A stretch of 64,000 nucleotides of DNA, from contig JANNWG010000020.1 in NCBI GenBank assembly GCA_031414695.1, positions 19,184-83,183 on the forward strand, written 5' to 3'. The notes under the pieces were generated by a model that saw only the letters and a list, made by a program, of their open reading frames with translations, was not told where the DNA came from and searched no databases. Within the stretch, counting starts at the first letter, position 1. Each line of letters opens with the position of its first letter. Of this stretch, positions 8,966 to 17,230 are shown in pieces. This stretch comes from UKL13-2 sp031414695. Its GTDB lineage: Bacteria; Pseudomonadota; Gammaproteobacteria; Burkholderiales; Usitatibacteraceae. A program made the position numbers and the translations under genes.

Positions 8966-9514
8966 CTAGCCAGTTTTTTTAAGTGCCGCTAATTTTGCGA
9001 ATGGCGACGGTCTTGTTTGGTCAATTGCTGATTTGACCTGCTGCGGCGGTTTAGACTTAATCGCTTGTAACGATGTTCTAGGGGTATTTATCGGCAGCGC
9101 TAAAAGTATTTCCTCTTGAATAGACGCTAACACATCGAACTCAGAACCAGTCACTACATAATCTTCGTCGTCATGCTCATCCTGTAATGAAGGCAACTCC
9201 TCTTCAGAGGTAACCAACACCAATACACTTCGGATATCGCAGGCAAATCGCGAAGGCAATAACGTCAAAACATCATTAACCTCAAACCAACCAGAAATTA
9301 TACACTTTACCTGTCGTTTTTGCCTACCCAATTGATCTAACAGGCTTTTTCCTTCGAAACGAAAGCGTATTTCGCCAAGAGCAGAAGCTAAATACTCCTT
9401 AAGTTCAGGAAATTTATTTGGCGAAATGACGCCTTCAACAGGCTGACGCATCAACTTGTCTACATTAACTAGCATTGCTGAATCTACATTAAGTGTTTTT
9501 TGGTTTTTGAACAT
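8966..9514 (-). CDS. yceD: YceD/DUF177 family protein
   Basis: A 182-residue DUF177 protein. Family members are widely encoded directly before rpmF and have been linked to 23S rRNA accumulation. Two features fit: the CIISGWFEVNDVLTLLPSRF region in place of the usual paired Cys segments, and the acidic stretch (LPSLQDEHDDEDYVV) followed by a LLALPINTPR block near the C-terminus (compare the usual LALP motif). It is the first gene of the long minus-strand lipid cluster and is divergent from maf. Confidence 0.85.
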   Translation of the reverse strand: MFKNQKTLNVDSAMLVNVDKLMRQPVEGVISPNKFPELKEYLASALGEIRFRFEGKSLLDQLGRQKRQVKCIISGWFEVNDVLTLLPSRFACDIRSVLVLVTSEEELPSLQDEHDDEDYVVTGSEFDVLASIQEEILLALPINTPRTSLQAIKSKPPQQVKSAIDQTRPSPFAKLAALKKTG

Positions 9515-9521
9515 GCCGCCA

Positions 9522-9530
9522 TGATATGAT
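9522..9530 (+). promoter_or_regulatory. Candidate extended -10 promoter for maf
   Basis: TGATATGAT (9522-9530) is an extended -10 element (TGn followed by TATGAT) 32 bp before the maf TTG start. No -35 box is well spaced: TTGAAC at 9507-9512 is only 12 bp away. That fits an extended -10 promoter. It lies inside the start of yceD, so the promoter would overlap the divergent gene. Confidence 0.3.
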
Positions 9531-9562
9531 TTTAATCTATAAAAATCAACAAGTTACTAACA

Positions 9563-10159
9563 TTGAATCGCAAACCAATACTTGTACTTGCCTCTACTTC
9601 TCGCTATCGCGCGGAGTTACTTGCCAGGCTGAAAATCCCGTTCACTACCGTCTCGCCTAATCTAGATGAGTCACCCACAAGTAACGAAGCGTGTTCTGAT
9701 ACGGCAATGAGGCTTGCCATCGCTAAAGCCAAAATAGGCGCAATCAAGTCTGGCTTTACACAAGGCTTAGTTATAGGCTCAGACCAGGTTGCTGACTTAA
9801 ATAGTGTCGCACTCGGTAAGCCGGGAACGCATGAAAAAGCATTTCAGCAACTTATCGCAATGCGTGGGCAAAGCATCAAGTTTCATACCGGCATTGCGTT
9901 ACTGGATATTGCGTCGGGGCACATACAGTCGGCGTGTGTTTTGACAACTGTTACGATGCGCGAATACTCAAATGATGAGATTCAATATTATTTAGAACAT
10001 GAAAATGCACTCGATTGTGCAGGCAGCGCAAAATCAGAAGGCCTCGGCGCAGCGCTCATTGCCGCGATGACAAGTGACGACCCTACGGCACTGATTGGAC
10101 TACCATTAATTCAATTAACAACAATGTTGCGTAACGAGGGTTGTCAGGTATTGTCATGA
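9563..10159 (+). CDS. maf: Maf-like nucleotide pyrophosphatase
   Basis: A 198-residue Maf/YceF family enzyme that hydrolyses non-canonical or modified nucleoside triphosphates. The N-terminal ILVLASTSRYRAELL block, the GSDQVADL block with its catalytic acid, and the CAGSAKSEGLG block are the expected signatures, the last resembling the YceF-type subgroup. The start is TTG at 9563. No in-frame ATG exists before an upstream stop, so TTG is the best choice. It overlaps the next gene by an ATGA. Confidence 0.9.
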   Translation: MNRKPILVLASTSRYRAELLARLKIPFTTVSPNLDESPTSNEACSDTAMRLAIAKAKIGAIKSGFTQGLVIGSDQVADLNSVALGKPGTHEKAFQQLIAMRGQSIKFHTGIALLDIASGHIQSACVLTTVTMREYSNDEIQYYLEHENALDCAGSAKSEGLGAALIAAMTSDDPTALIGLPLIQLTTMLRNEGCQVLS

Positions 10160-10887
10160 CCCAACAGAATCAAAAAGGCATGCTTTATTTAATTCCAACC
10201 AATTTAAGTGAGCCATTTTCAGCGGCGCATATTTTGCCGCAATCGGTTATTGCGACTTCGCATCGTCTGAATCATTTTATTGCTGAAAATGCAAAATCAG
10301 CGCGCGCGTTTCTGAAAGCCGTCGGCGTAACACGGCCAATTTCAGAAATTTCGATTGTAGAACTAGACAAGCACGCTCGTGATGCTTCATCGTCAACAAT
10401 GAAGCAATTGTTAGAACCGCTGTTAAATGGTTTTGACGTGGGTCTCGTATCAGATGCAGGCGCACCTGCCATTGCGGATCCAGGTGCGATTGTTGTATCA
10501 GCTGCTCATGATCACGGTATTCAAGTACGTCCGCTAGTAGGTGCATCGTCTATATTGCTGGCCCTAATGGCGTCTGGTCTCAACGGTCAAACGTTTGCGT
10601 TTCACGGCTATTTGGCGCAGGACAAGTTAGCCCGAAAAATCGCGATACAAACGCTTGAACGCGAATCTAAAGTCAAGCATATGACGCAGTTATTTATTGA
10701 AACTCCGTATCGAAATCAAGCGTTGATTGAAGATTTACTCTTGCAACTTTCACCCACGACAACGCTTTGCATTGCCAGCGACTTAACAGGTGAGAATGAA
10801 CGCATACAATCGAAACGCATTTCCAGCTGGCGAAAATGCACAATTAAATTAGAGAAGCATCCCACCATGTTTCTCTTTTTGGCTTAA
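10156..10887 (+). CDS. SAM-dependent methyltransferase, tetrapyrrole methylase/RsmI-like family
   Basis: A 243-residue protein starting at the ATG at 10156, which overlaps the maf stop. The block GLVSDAGAPAIADPGA is the RsmI-type SAM-binding signature, and SSILLALMASGLNGQTFAFHGYL follows as in RsmI. It is shorter than RsmI (about 280-300 residues) and lacks the C-terminal domain; betaproteobacteria commonly carry this short paralogue next to maf. The FIETPYRN block is retained. An rRNA target is suggested by homology only. I do not call it rsmI because the true RsmI is a separate gene in related genomes. Confidence 0.85.
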   Translation: MTQQNQKGMLYLIPTNLSEPFSAAHILPQSVIATSHRLNHFIAENAKSARAFLKAVGVTRPISEISIVELDKHARDASSSTMKQLLEPLLNGFDVGLVSDAGAPAIADPGAIVVSAAHDHGIQVRPLVGASSILLALMASGLNGQTFAFHGYLAQDKLARKIAIQTLERESKVKHMTQLFIETPYRNQALIEDLLLQLSPTTTLCIASDLTGENERIQSKRISSWRKCTIKLEKHPTMFLFLA

Positions 10888-10908
10888 ATTGCCATCTAGA
10901 TGGCAATT
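10887..10908. terminator. Perfect 22-bp palindrome between convergent genes
   Basis: AATTGCCATCT is followed directly by its reverse complement in the 31-bp gap between the methyltransferase stop and the GGDEF/EAL stop. It could form a 9-bp stem with a 4-nt loop in RNA from either strand. Neither side has a long T run, so it is at best a weak bidirectional terminator. The first bases overlap the methyltransferase stop codon. Confidence 0.45.
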
Positions 10909-10918
10909 AGGTTGGCGA

Positions 10919-13900
10919 CTATCTGGCTAAAGACACATCAGTATTTTCAACAAATTCAGCAACAACGGCCGTATCAAACATTGATCCCCGCATGAGCAGC
11001 GGCTCTACTTCTTTTGCAGTTAAGGGCACGCTGAAATAGTAACCTTGACCAACACTGCAGCCTTTAGCGCGTAGCAACGTTAGCTGTCCAGCGGTCTCAA
11101 TACCTTCAGCAATAATATCGAGATCAAGCGACTTTGCCATGTTGATAATTGCCACAACAATCGCTGTGTCATTCGGATCAACGGTGATATCGCGAATAAA
11201 ACTTTGATCAATTTTGAGTTTACTTATTGGCAAGCGCTTCAAGTAAGAAAGGCTGGAATAGCCAGTACCGAAATCGTCAACTGCCAAATGGATTCCCATC
11301 TCGGCAATTTCATTGAGGAGTATTACGCTACCCTCTCCCTGCCGCATCACCTGACTTTCGGTAATTTCGAGCTCCAAGTGCTCTGGCTTTAACCCTGTAA
11401 CAGCAAGTGTTTTGTTTAAAATTTCAATAAAATTTTTGTCCGAAAGTTGGCGCGCTGATAGATTCACCGCCATGCGACGAGGCGCATAACCAGCGTCTTG
11501 CCACGCTTTGTTCTGTCTACATGCCTCTTTGAGTACCCATTGACCGATTTCATTAATAAGCCCGGTATCTTCTGCAAGAGGAATAAATTCCCCTGGCATC
11601 ATGGTGCCACTATCTTCAGAATGCCATCGGACCAAAGCTTCAAGCGCAACCACACTACCCGTAATCAAATCAACTTGCGGCTGATAGACAAGTGAAAAGT
11701 CTTCATTTTTCACTGCCGCACGCAATTTAGATTCCATTGCAGCACGGCGCTTCACGGCAATATTCATTTGCGCAGTAAAAAATTGATACGTATTTTTGCC
11801 AAGCGCTTTTCCGTGGAACATAGCGGTATCAGCATTTTTTAACAAGCTTTGCGCATCACGACCATCATCAGGGAAAATTGCAATCCCGATTGAACCCGAT
11901 ACGTGCTGATCAACACCTCCAACAGTAAACGCAGCACGCATTGCATCAAGTATTTTTTGAGCGACTCTTGTGGCACCCTTGTGACCATCAAGCTGATCTA
12001 GTAGGACAATAAATTCGTCTCCACCTTGACGAGCAATGGTGTCGTGCCCACGTACGGATTCTTTGAGTCGATTGGCAACTTCGCAAAGTAATTTATCTCC
12101 AGCGTCATGTCCTAGGGTGTCGTTTATATTTTTGAAGTTATCAATATCAATAAACATCACTGCAACACGATGACTAGCTCGTTCAGCGCGCACAACAGCT
12201 TGCGAGATGCGGTCTTGCATGAGCGTGCGATTCGGTAACCCCGTAAGCGCATCATGGAAGGCTAAATGCTGAATACGCTCTTGAATCGCGCGTCGCTCCG
12301 TGACATCTCGTGTATTAACAATGATGCCGGCGACTGCTGGTATATCGAGACAATTTTTACCCACAGACTCCAGTATTCGCCACATGCCATCATGTGCGCG
12401 CACCCTGAACTCAAGCGGTTTGGTCATTTCGTGTCCGCTTGCCAGTTCTTGAAACGCTTGGCGCGTCATCTCAACATCATCGCGATGAACAATATCAAAT
12501 TGGCTCAAACCGATCATGTCACGAGGTTCAAACCCCAACAAGTGCTTAACCGAAGGACTCTGATAGCGAATCACGCCGTTTACATCTAGTACGGTGACAA
12601 TATCCATCGCACTCTCTGTGAGAGCCTTAAAGCGAATTTCGGATGCTTCTAGCGCCTGTGCGACTTGCTTAAAATCGGTAATGTCAGTCAAAACACCGAT
12701 CATGCCAGTGGTTTCTCCATTGGATCCAATAATGCGACTGATGTGCTTCACCGTGTCACGCATATTGCCTTGCCCATCACGAACGAGTACCTCGCGCACA
12801 ACCTGTTTACCAGTCAAGATTTCTTGATCTTCAATTTTTATTTTGCTGTCAGATTCATCTTTAAACACCTCTGAATAGGTTTTTCCCACCCATTCGTCGC
12901 GTTTTAGCTTGAAGAAATTTTCCCATGCGCGGTTAAAGCCTAAATATTTGCCATTCAAGCCTTTGTAGAAAATCGGATTAGGGATTACCTCTAAAAGCTC
13001 GCGTGTAAAACTAAGTTGTTCGTCTAGTCGCTTTGATGTCAGCTTAATATCCGTAATATCGGTACAGGTGGTGAGTACACCAACAATGGCATTTTGTGGC
13101 CCTAACAATGGCGCAGCAGCAATACTGATTTGACGCTCTTCTTTGCTACCATCGGCCTCAGTACGAGTCCAACTGATTTCAAATCCGTGTAGTGTTTCAC
13201 CGGCTAATACGCGCTGTCGTAATTCTAAGGAACGTTCCTTCGCGGTACCGGCATGTAACGGGGACGGACGGCCCAACACATCAAGCTCACTTAACCCAAA
13301 CATTTTTTCTGCGGCAGGATTCCACAACGTAACAATACCCGTTGGCGTGACTGAATAGATAGCAAGCGGCGACGTTTCCACAATCGCTTTTAATGAGGCG
13401 TTTAATGCACGTAAGGTTTCTTGTGAAGCGTGGTACTGCGAAACATCTTCGATTGAGCCTAATCCATAAAGTGGCTTGCCGGCTTCATCGCGAACCACAA
13501 CGCCTGAGCGTTGAGCCCATAAAATAGAGCCGTCTTTACGCAAGTAGCGTTTTGCTTTGTTAATGCGAAGCGTCGGATTATTTAGCGCGCCTTTCAGCAG
13601 CTCGATTTCTTCTCGACGATCATCCGGATGCGTAATATCGATGAGACATCGACCAATTAATTCATTGCTCTTATAGCCAAGCATTTCGCAAAGCCTGCGA
13701 TTTACGACTAAAAATTGACCTTCGGTGTCAACTTGCGTTAATCCAATACCAACTAAATCAAACGCCTCACGAAATTTATGCTCACTGTCTTTCAACTCAA
13801 TTTCACGAAGATTAATTTTTTCAGCAAGCGAGCGCATGGTTTGAGAGAGCACTTCAAGCTCGGCAAAGTTACGATATACACGCGTGCGCCAAGGGTAGTT

Positions 13901-14260
13901 TTCGGCGGGTGACCTACGCAACTCTTCGGTCAGATCGTTAATTGGTTTAGCAATTTGATTGGCAAAAATTGCACTCAAAATGAGCGCCAAAATAACGCCG
14001 CCAAAGCCCCATAAGATGATGGTTGATTTAACAAGTTGTGAGACTTCCGCAGGCAAACCGTTAATGGCGCCAAGCTGTGATGCAAGGTAGCCGAGCATCA
14101 GGGCAAAGGCTAGCGTGACCGCCGCAAATCCACCGAAAATACGGAGTTTGAGACTAGTCGAAACAGGATCAATTTTTGCTGCGGCACTTTCGCTAACATC
14201 AGCGTTGACACTCGAATTTAACTTATCCACGGTGTCTTGTTTTGTCTGGTTTGTTTTCAT
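10919..14260 (-). CDS. Membrane-bound PAS-GGDEF-EAL signalling protein
   Basis: A 1113-residue cyclic-di-GMP turnover protein. Two membrane segments (about residues 40-62 and 82-106) flank a very short periplasmic loop, followed by a HAMP-like linker (IAKPINDLTEELRR). Four PAS/PAC modules occupy about 160-655, each ending in a typical block such as GSIEDVSQY or TGMIGVLTDITD. The GGDEF domain (RQGGDEFIVLL) and EAL domain (VALEALVRW, DDFGTGYSSLSYL, AEGIET) both keep key residues, so both synthesis and hydrolysis are possible. The GGDEF product-inhibition RxxD is not obvious. It stands alone, convergent with the maf operon. Confidence 0.93.
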   Translation of the reverse strand: MKTNQTKQDTVDKLNSSVNADVSESAAAKIDPVSTSLKLRIFGGFAAVTLAFALMLGYLASQLGAINGLPAEVSQLVKSTIILWGFGGVILALILSAIFANQIAKPINDLTEELRRSPAENYPWRTRVYRNFAELEVLSQTMRSLAEKINLREIELKDSEHKFREAFDLVGIGLTQVDTEGQFLVVNRRLCEMLGYKSNELIGRCLIDITHPDDRREEIELLKGALNNPTLRINKAKRYLRKDGSILWAQRSGVVVRDEAGKPLYGLGSIEDVSQYHASQETLRALNASLKAIVETSPLAIYSVTPTGIVTLWNPAAEKMFGLSELDVLGRPSPLHAGTAKERSLELRQRVLAGETLHGFEISWTRTEADGSKEERQISIAAAPLLGPQNAIVGVLTTCTDITDIKLTSKRLDEQLSFTRELLEVIPNPIFYKGLNGKYLGFNRAWENFFKLKRDEWVGKTYSEVFKDESDSKIKIEDQEILTGKQVVREVLVRDGQGNMRDTVKHISRIIGSNGETTGMIGVLTDITDFKQVAQALEASEIRFKALTESAMDIVTVLDVNGVIRYQSPSVKHLLGFEPRDMIGLSQFDIVHRDDVEMTRQAFQELASGHEMTKPLEFRVRAHDGMWRILESVGKNCLDIPAVAGIIVNTRDVTERRAIQERIQHLAFHDALTGLPNRTLMQDRISQAVVRAERASHRVAVMFIDIDNFKNINDTLGHDAGDKLLCEVANRLKESVRGHDTIARQGGDEFIVLLDQLDGHKGATRVAQKILDAMRAAFTVGGVDQHVSGSIGIAIFPDDGRDAQSLLKNADTAMFHGKALGKNTYQFFTAQMNIAVKRRAAMESKLRAAVKNEDFSLVYQPQVDLITGSVVALEALVRWHSEDSGTMMPGEFIPLAEDTGLINEIGQWVLKEACRQNKAWQDAGYAPRRMAVNLSARQLSDKNFIEILNKTLAVTGLKPEHLELEITESQVMRQGEGSVILLNEIAEMGIHLAVDDFGTGYSSLSYLKRLPISKLKIDQSFIRDITVDPNDTAIVVAIINMAKSLDLDIIAEGIETAGQLTLLRAKGCSVGQGYYFSVPLTAKEVEPLLMRGSMFDTAVVAEFVENTDVSLAR

Positions 14261-14431
14261 TTCTAGCAGTCCACTGCGACGGCTATTGGCGTGAAGTTAG
14301 GGCTTATCTGACTAAAATATGCAATGGTGTTAGGTTGTGGGTACTGTGGATAAAAGCGCAGATTCATGTACGTCAAATTACCCATCAAAATATGTAAAAG
14401 ATTAGTTAATAAAATTTGGCGTTTTAGCCAT

Positions 14432-14818
14432 TTAGTTCGCAGACGGTGTTTGGGTCGCTAGTAGCCTTCCCACGCGCAATTTCACTGCCCCTTCAACTGC
14501 ATCTACAGCCAATCTAACGAGCGATGCACCTTGACATGGCCCGCCTACACAGCGTCCCGAGTTTGGCTCGAAAATGGCACCGTGCGTCGCGCAAACTAAG
14601 TATAACCCTGATTCATCGAACACTTCCCCGTGTTGCCAGTCAAGCTCGGTGCCGCGGTGAGGACAAGAATTTGCGTACGCATACAGCTCACCATCATAGG
14701 CAATGGCGAAGGCTTGTACCAACCGCCCATCAAACTCAAATTGAAAGCGCGCCGCAAGGCCGCCATCAGTCAATGCGCTGCGCTGGCAAATCGTGTTGGT
14801 GCTTTCAATTTCATCCAT
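14432..14818 (-). CDS. Rieske [2Fe-2S] domain protein
   Basis: A 128-residue soluble Rieske protein. The ATG at 14818 (MDEIESTN) is preferred: it overlaps the HAD gene stop in an 8-bp ATGGATGA, while the longer frame adds an unconserved leader. The cluster ligands are in CPHRGTELDW and CATHGAIF (C-x-H then C-x-x-H), and GRCVGGPC follows with two more cysteines. It resembles small ferredoxin-like Rieske proteins encoded next to the HAD/rluC pair in Burkholderiales. Its redox partner is unknown. Confidence 0.88.
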   Translation of the reverse strand: MDEIESTNTICQRSALTDGGLAARFQFEFDGRLVQAFAIAYDGELYAYANSCPHRGTELDWQHGEVFDESGLYLVCATHGAIFEPNSGRCVGGPCQGASLVRLAVDAVEGAVKLRVGRLLATQTPSAN

Positions 14819-15461
14819 ACGTGCTAAGCCAATCCTTAAGTGCTGACACGCTCGACAACACAGCAAGGTGAGGCGATGTCGATAGTTTTTCTGGGTAGTG
14901 GGCTCCGTAGCTTACGCCTATCCCATCGCAGCCCGCCGCCGCCGCCATGTCTAAGTCATGCGTAGTGTCGCCTATCATCAGCGTTTCATTGGCTTCAACG
15001 CCTGTAAAACGCATTAGCTTTTCGAGCATATCAGGATGCGGCTTAGGGTAGCCCTCATCTGCACAACGTGTGTAATGAAAATGTGGGGCTAGTCCGCAAT
15101 AGGCAAATGCACGGTCTAAACCGCGTCGGGGTTTGCCTGTTGCAACCGCCAAAAAACGCTCTTTGTGCGCCAATCCAGACAACACATCTTCAATACCTTC
15201 GTACAAACGCACTTCACCATCACGTGGCAAATAATGCACGCGGTAGCGGTCTGCAAAATGCTGCAATCCCGCCGCATCCAAATTTGGAAAGAGCATGCGC
15301 GTTGAGTCGGCAATGCCTAAACCAATAATGTGTTTAGCCGCCTCAGTGCTGGGCGGCGTCAAACCACAATCATGCGCGGCCAACTGAATACACTCGGCAA
15401 TTAAACCTGTCGAATCCATAATTGTGCCGTCCCAATCAAAAACAACTAATCGATAGTTCAT
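14811..15461 (-). CDS. HAD-superfamily hydrolase (phosphoglycolate phosphatase-like)
   Basis: A 216-residue HAD phosphatase. Motif I is VFDWDGTIMDS, with the nucleophile Asp and the second Asp. Motif II is in VATGKPRRGL, motif III includes the Lys of GYPKPHPDML, and motif IV is IGDTTHDLDMA. The helical cap between motifs I and II fits subfamily IA. It starts within the rluC stop (ATGA overlap) and overlaps the Rieske start, so the three form one operon. The natural substrate cannot be read from sequence. Confidence 0.9.
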   Translation of the reverse strand: MNYRLVVFDWDGTIMDSTGLIAECIQLAAHDCGLTPPSTEAAKHIIGLGIADSTRMLFPNLDAAGLQHFADRYRVHYLPRDGEVRLYEGIEDVLSGLAHKERFLAVATGKPRRGLDRAFAYCGLAPHFHYTRCADEGYPKPHPDMLEKLMRFTGVEANETLMIGDTTHDLDMAAAAGCDGIGVSYGAHYPEKLSTSPHLAVLSSVSALKDWLSTYG

Positions 15462-16495
15462 ATGCTCTTTTTTCTAAAGTCTAAGTATCGACTTAAATCA
15501 TTTGATAGTGGTGCTTGGATGGTAATTTTTTCGCCCGAAAGCGGATGCGTAAACGCCATTGAATACGCATGCAAAAACATGCGTTTTAAGCCACCGTTTT
15601 TCGCTGCTGCCACGTGTTTATTAAGCGGAAAATCACCGTATTTATCGTCACCAATAATTGGGTAGCCAAGCGAAGACAAATGCACGCGGATCTGGTGCGT
15701 TCGTCCGGTTCGAATATCACAATCAAGTAACGTCGCACCAGGCAATTGCTCAACCCGATTAAAAATCGTGTGTGACTCTTGGCCATCCTCTTCATCCACT
15801 GCGACACGACGCTCGCCAGACGCGGTGACATATTTAGCAAGCTTAATTTTCACCACTTTGCGCTGATCCGGCCATGCACCTTGTACCAGCGCGTAATAAT
15901 GTTTCTCCACGCGACTCTGCGCCTCGCCTCGTAACATCGCGTGCATCGCCGTCAACGCGCTGCGCTTTTTTGCCAACAGCAACACACCAGATGTTTCGCG
16001 GTCTAGCCGATGTACAAGCTCTAAAAATTTTGCCTCAGGGCGATGTTGCCGCAGTGCTTCAATCACGCCCAAACTAATGCCGCTGCCGCCGTGCACCGCC
16101 ATTCCAGCCGGTTTATCAATCGCAAGCAGCGCATCATCCTCAAAAATGAAGCGCCAATTAGGGCGCTCGTTTTGGGGCAATTTTGCTTGGAAAGTTCCGC
16201 CGTTATTAGGCTTTTTGCTATCGCTTAATTTTAACGGCGGAATTCTCACGACATCGTTTAAGGCGAGCCGATAAGTCTGGTCAATCCTGCCTTTATTCAC
16301 CCGCACTTCGCCGGAACGCAAAATCCGATAAATGTGACTTTTCGGTACCGTTTTAAGATAACCAAGCAAATAATTATCAATACGCTGACCCGCATGAGAA
16401 TCGTCAATTGTGACAAATAACGCCGCCACTTTTTCATCAGGTGTCGTTTTTGGTGATTGGGGCGGTTTGGTTAACGGGTTTGATGAATGAGGCAT
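15458..16495 (-). CDS. rluC: 23S rRNA pseudouridine synthase RluC
   Basis: A 345-residue pseudouridine synthase. The start is set at the ATG at 16495 (MPHSSNPL), because the longer frame to 16609 adds residues unlike the family. An N-terminal S4 RNA-binding domain (QRIDNYLLGYL to VRIPPL) precedes the RluA-type catalytic domain, with the catalytic Asp in HRLDRETSGVLLLAK. IRTGRTHQIRVH and GDDKYGD blocks follow. In gamma- and betaproteobacteria rluC is encoded divergently next to rne, as here, which supports RluC over RluD. Confidence 0.93.
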   Translation of the reverse strand: MPHSSNPLTKPPQSPKTTPDEKVAALFVTIDDSHAGQRIDNYLLGYLKTVPKSHIYRILRSGEVRVNKGRIDQTYRLALNDVVRIPPLKLSDSKKPNNGGTFQAKLPQNERPNWRFIFEDDALLAIDKPAGMAVHGGSGISLGVIEALRQHRPEAKFLELVHRLDRETSGVLLLAKKRSALTAMHAMLRGEAQSRVEKHYYALVQGAWPDQRKVVKIKLAKYVTASGERRVAVDEEDGQESHTIFNRVEQLPGATLLDCDIRTGRTHQIRVHLSSLGYPIIGDDKYGDFPLNKHVAAAKNGGLKRMFLHAYSMAFTHPLSGEKITIQAPLSNDLSRYLDFRKKSI

Positions 16496-17230
16496 TTCGG
16501 CTATACTTGTATCTCGTTGATTTATAAAGCAGGTCTTGTTGGTATGTAGTATTAATAAGCGTCGCGAGTGTGTCGTTTTATGCTTAAAACGAACCACGGC
16601 GAGCATCATTCAACAGCGCTGACACATATTTCACCGTGCTTTGCCTCAAATTGGTTTCCCGCGCAGTTTCTTAAAATCTACTGCCAGCGTCACCAAAATG
16701 CCGCAATGACACGGAAAACGACGGTCGATATTGCTCACCGCAAGCACAAAAGAAATACGCTTGGTAAGTAGCGATAGTAAACGAAAAGCAACACAATCTC
16801 GCGCGCTAGTCGGGCTGCAAATCCAAAGAATTGCAGACGGTTTAGGTTTTTAGGCGGCGAAATGATACGAATTCTTTAACGCTTCGCCATTAACTTTATG
16901 AGTTATCGCGTCGCGGATGCAAAAGTCGTTTTGATTTAACAACTGCAATGCGAATGCAATACGTCATCTGATTCATAAGCTGTCTGACTTCTGGGCAACA
17001 TTTTAACAATATCCCAAAGACAGTTTTTCAACCTAATTCCGTTGAAATCAGTGCTTACGTTGCAAGCGATTACACAACAATCGTCTCGCGTTGCCATGTT
17101 GCTAAATCTGCCATGCGTATTATTCATGGGCAATACTTTGCATCGTTAGGCGTAGCCTAACCTCGACTTCGTCATCTTTTTGCGCCCACTAAATCGCCAT
17201 GATTTAGCCGCGCGTATTAAGGATTACAAA
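16496..17230. promoter_or_regulatory. Divergent rluC/rne intergenic region and long rne leader
   Basis: This 735-bp gap has no convincing gene. Near the rne start are two hairpins: GTTAGGC/GCCTAAC with a 3-nt loop (17145-17161) and CTAAATC/GATTTAG with a 5-nt loop (17189-17207). The strings CTAAATC, GCCATG and CGTATTA occur in the same order around 17102-17122 and again at 17189-17219, suggesting a duplicated structural unit. In enterobacteria the rne 5' leader lets RNase E regulate its own mRNA; a similar role here is inferred. A good ribosome site (AAGGA, 17219-17223) precedes the ATG. Confidence 0.5.

Noticed and set aside
16568..16771. 67-codon frame in the rne leader
   Set aside because: No ribosome site or recognisable composition; probably chance in a long untranslated region.
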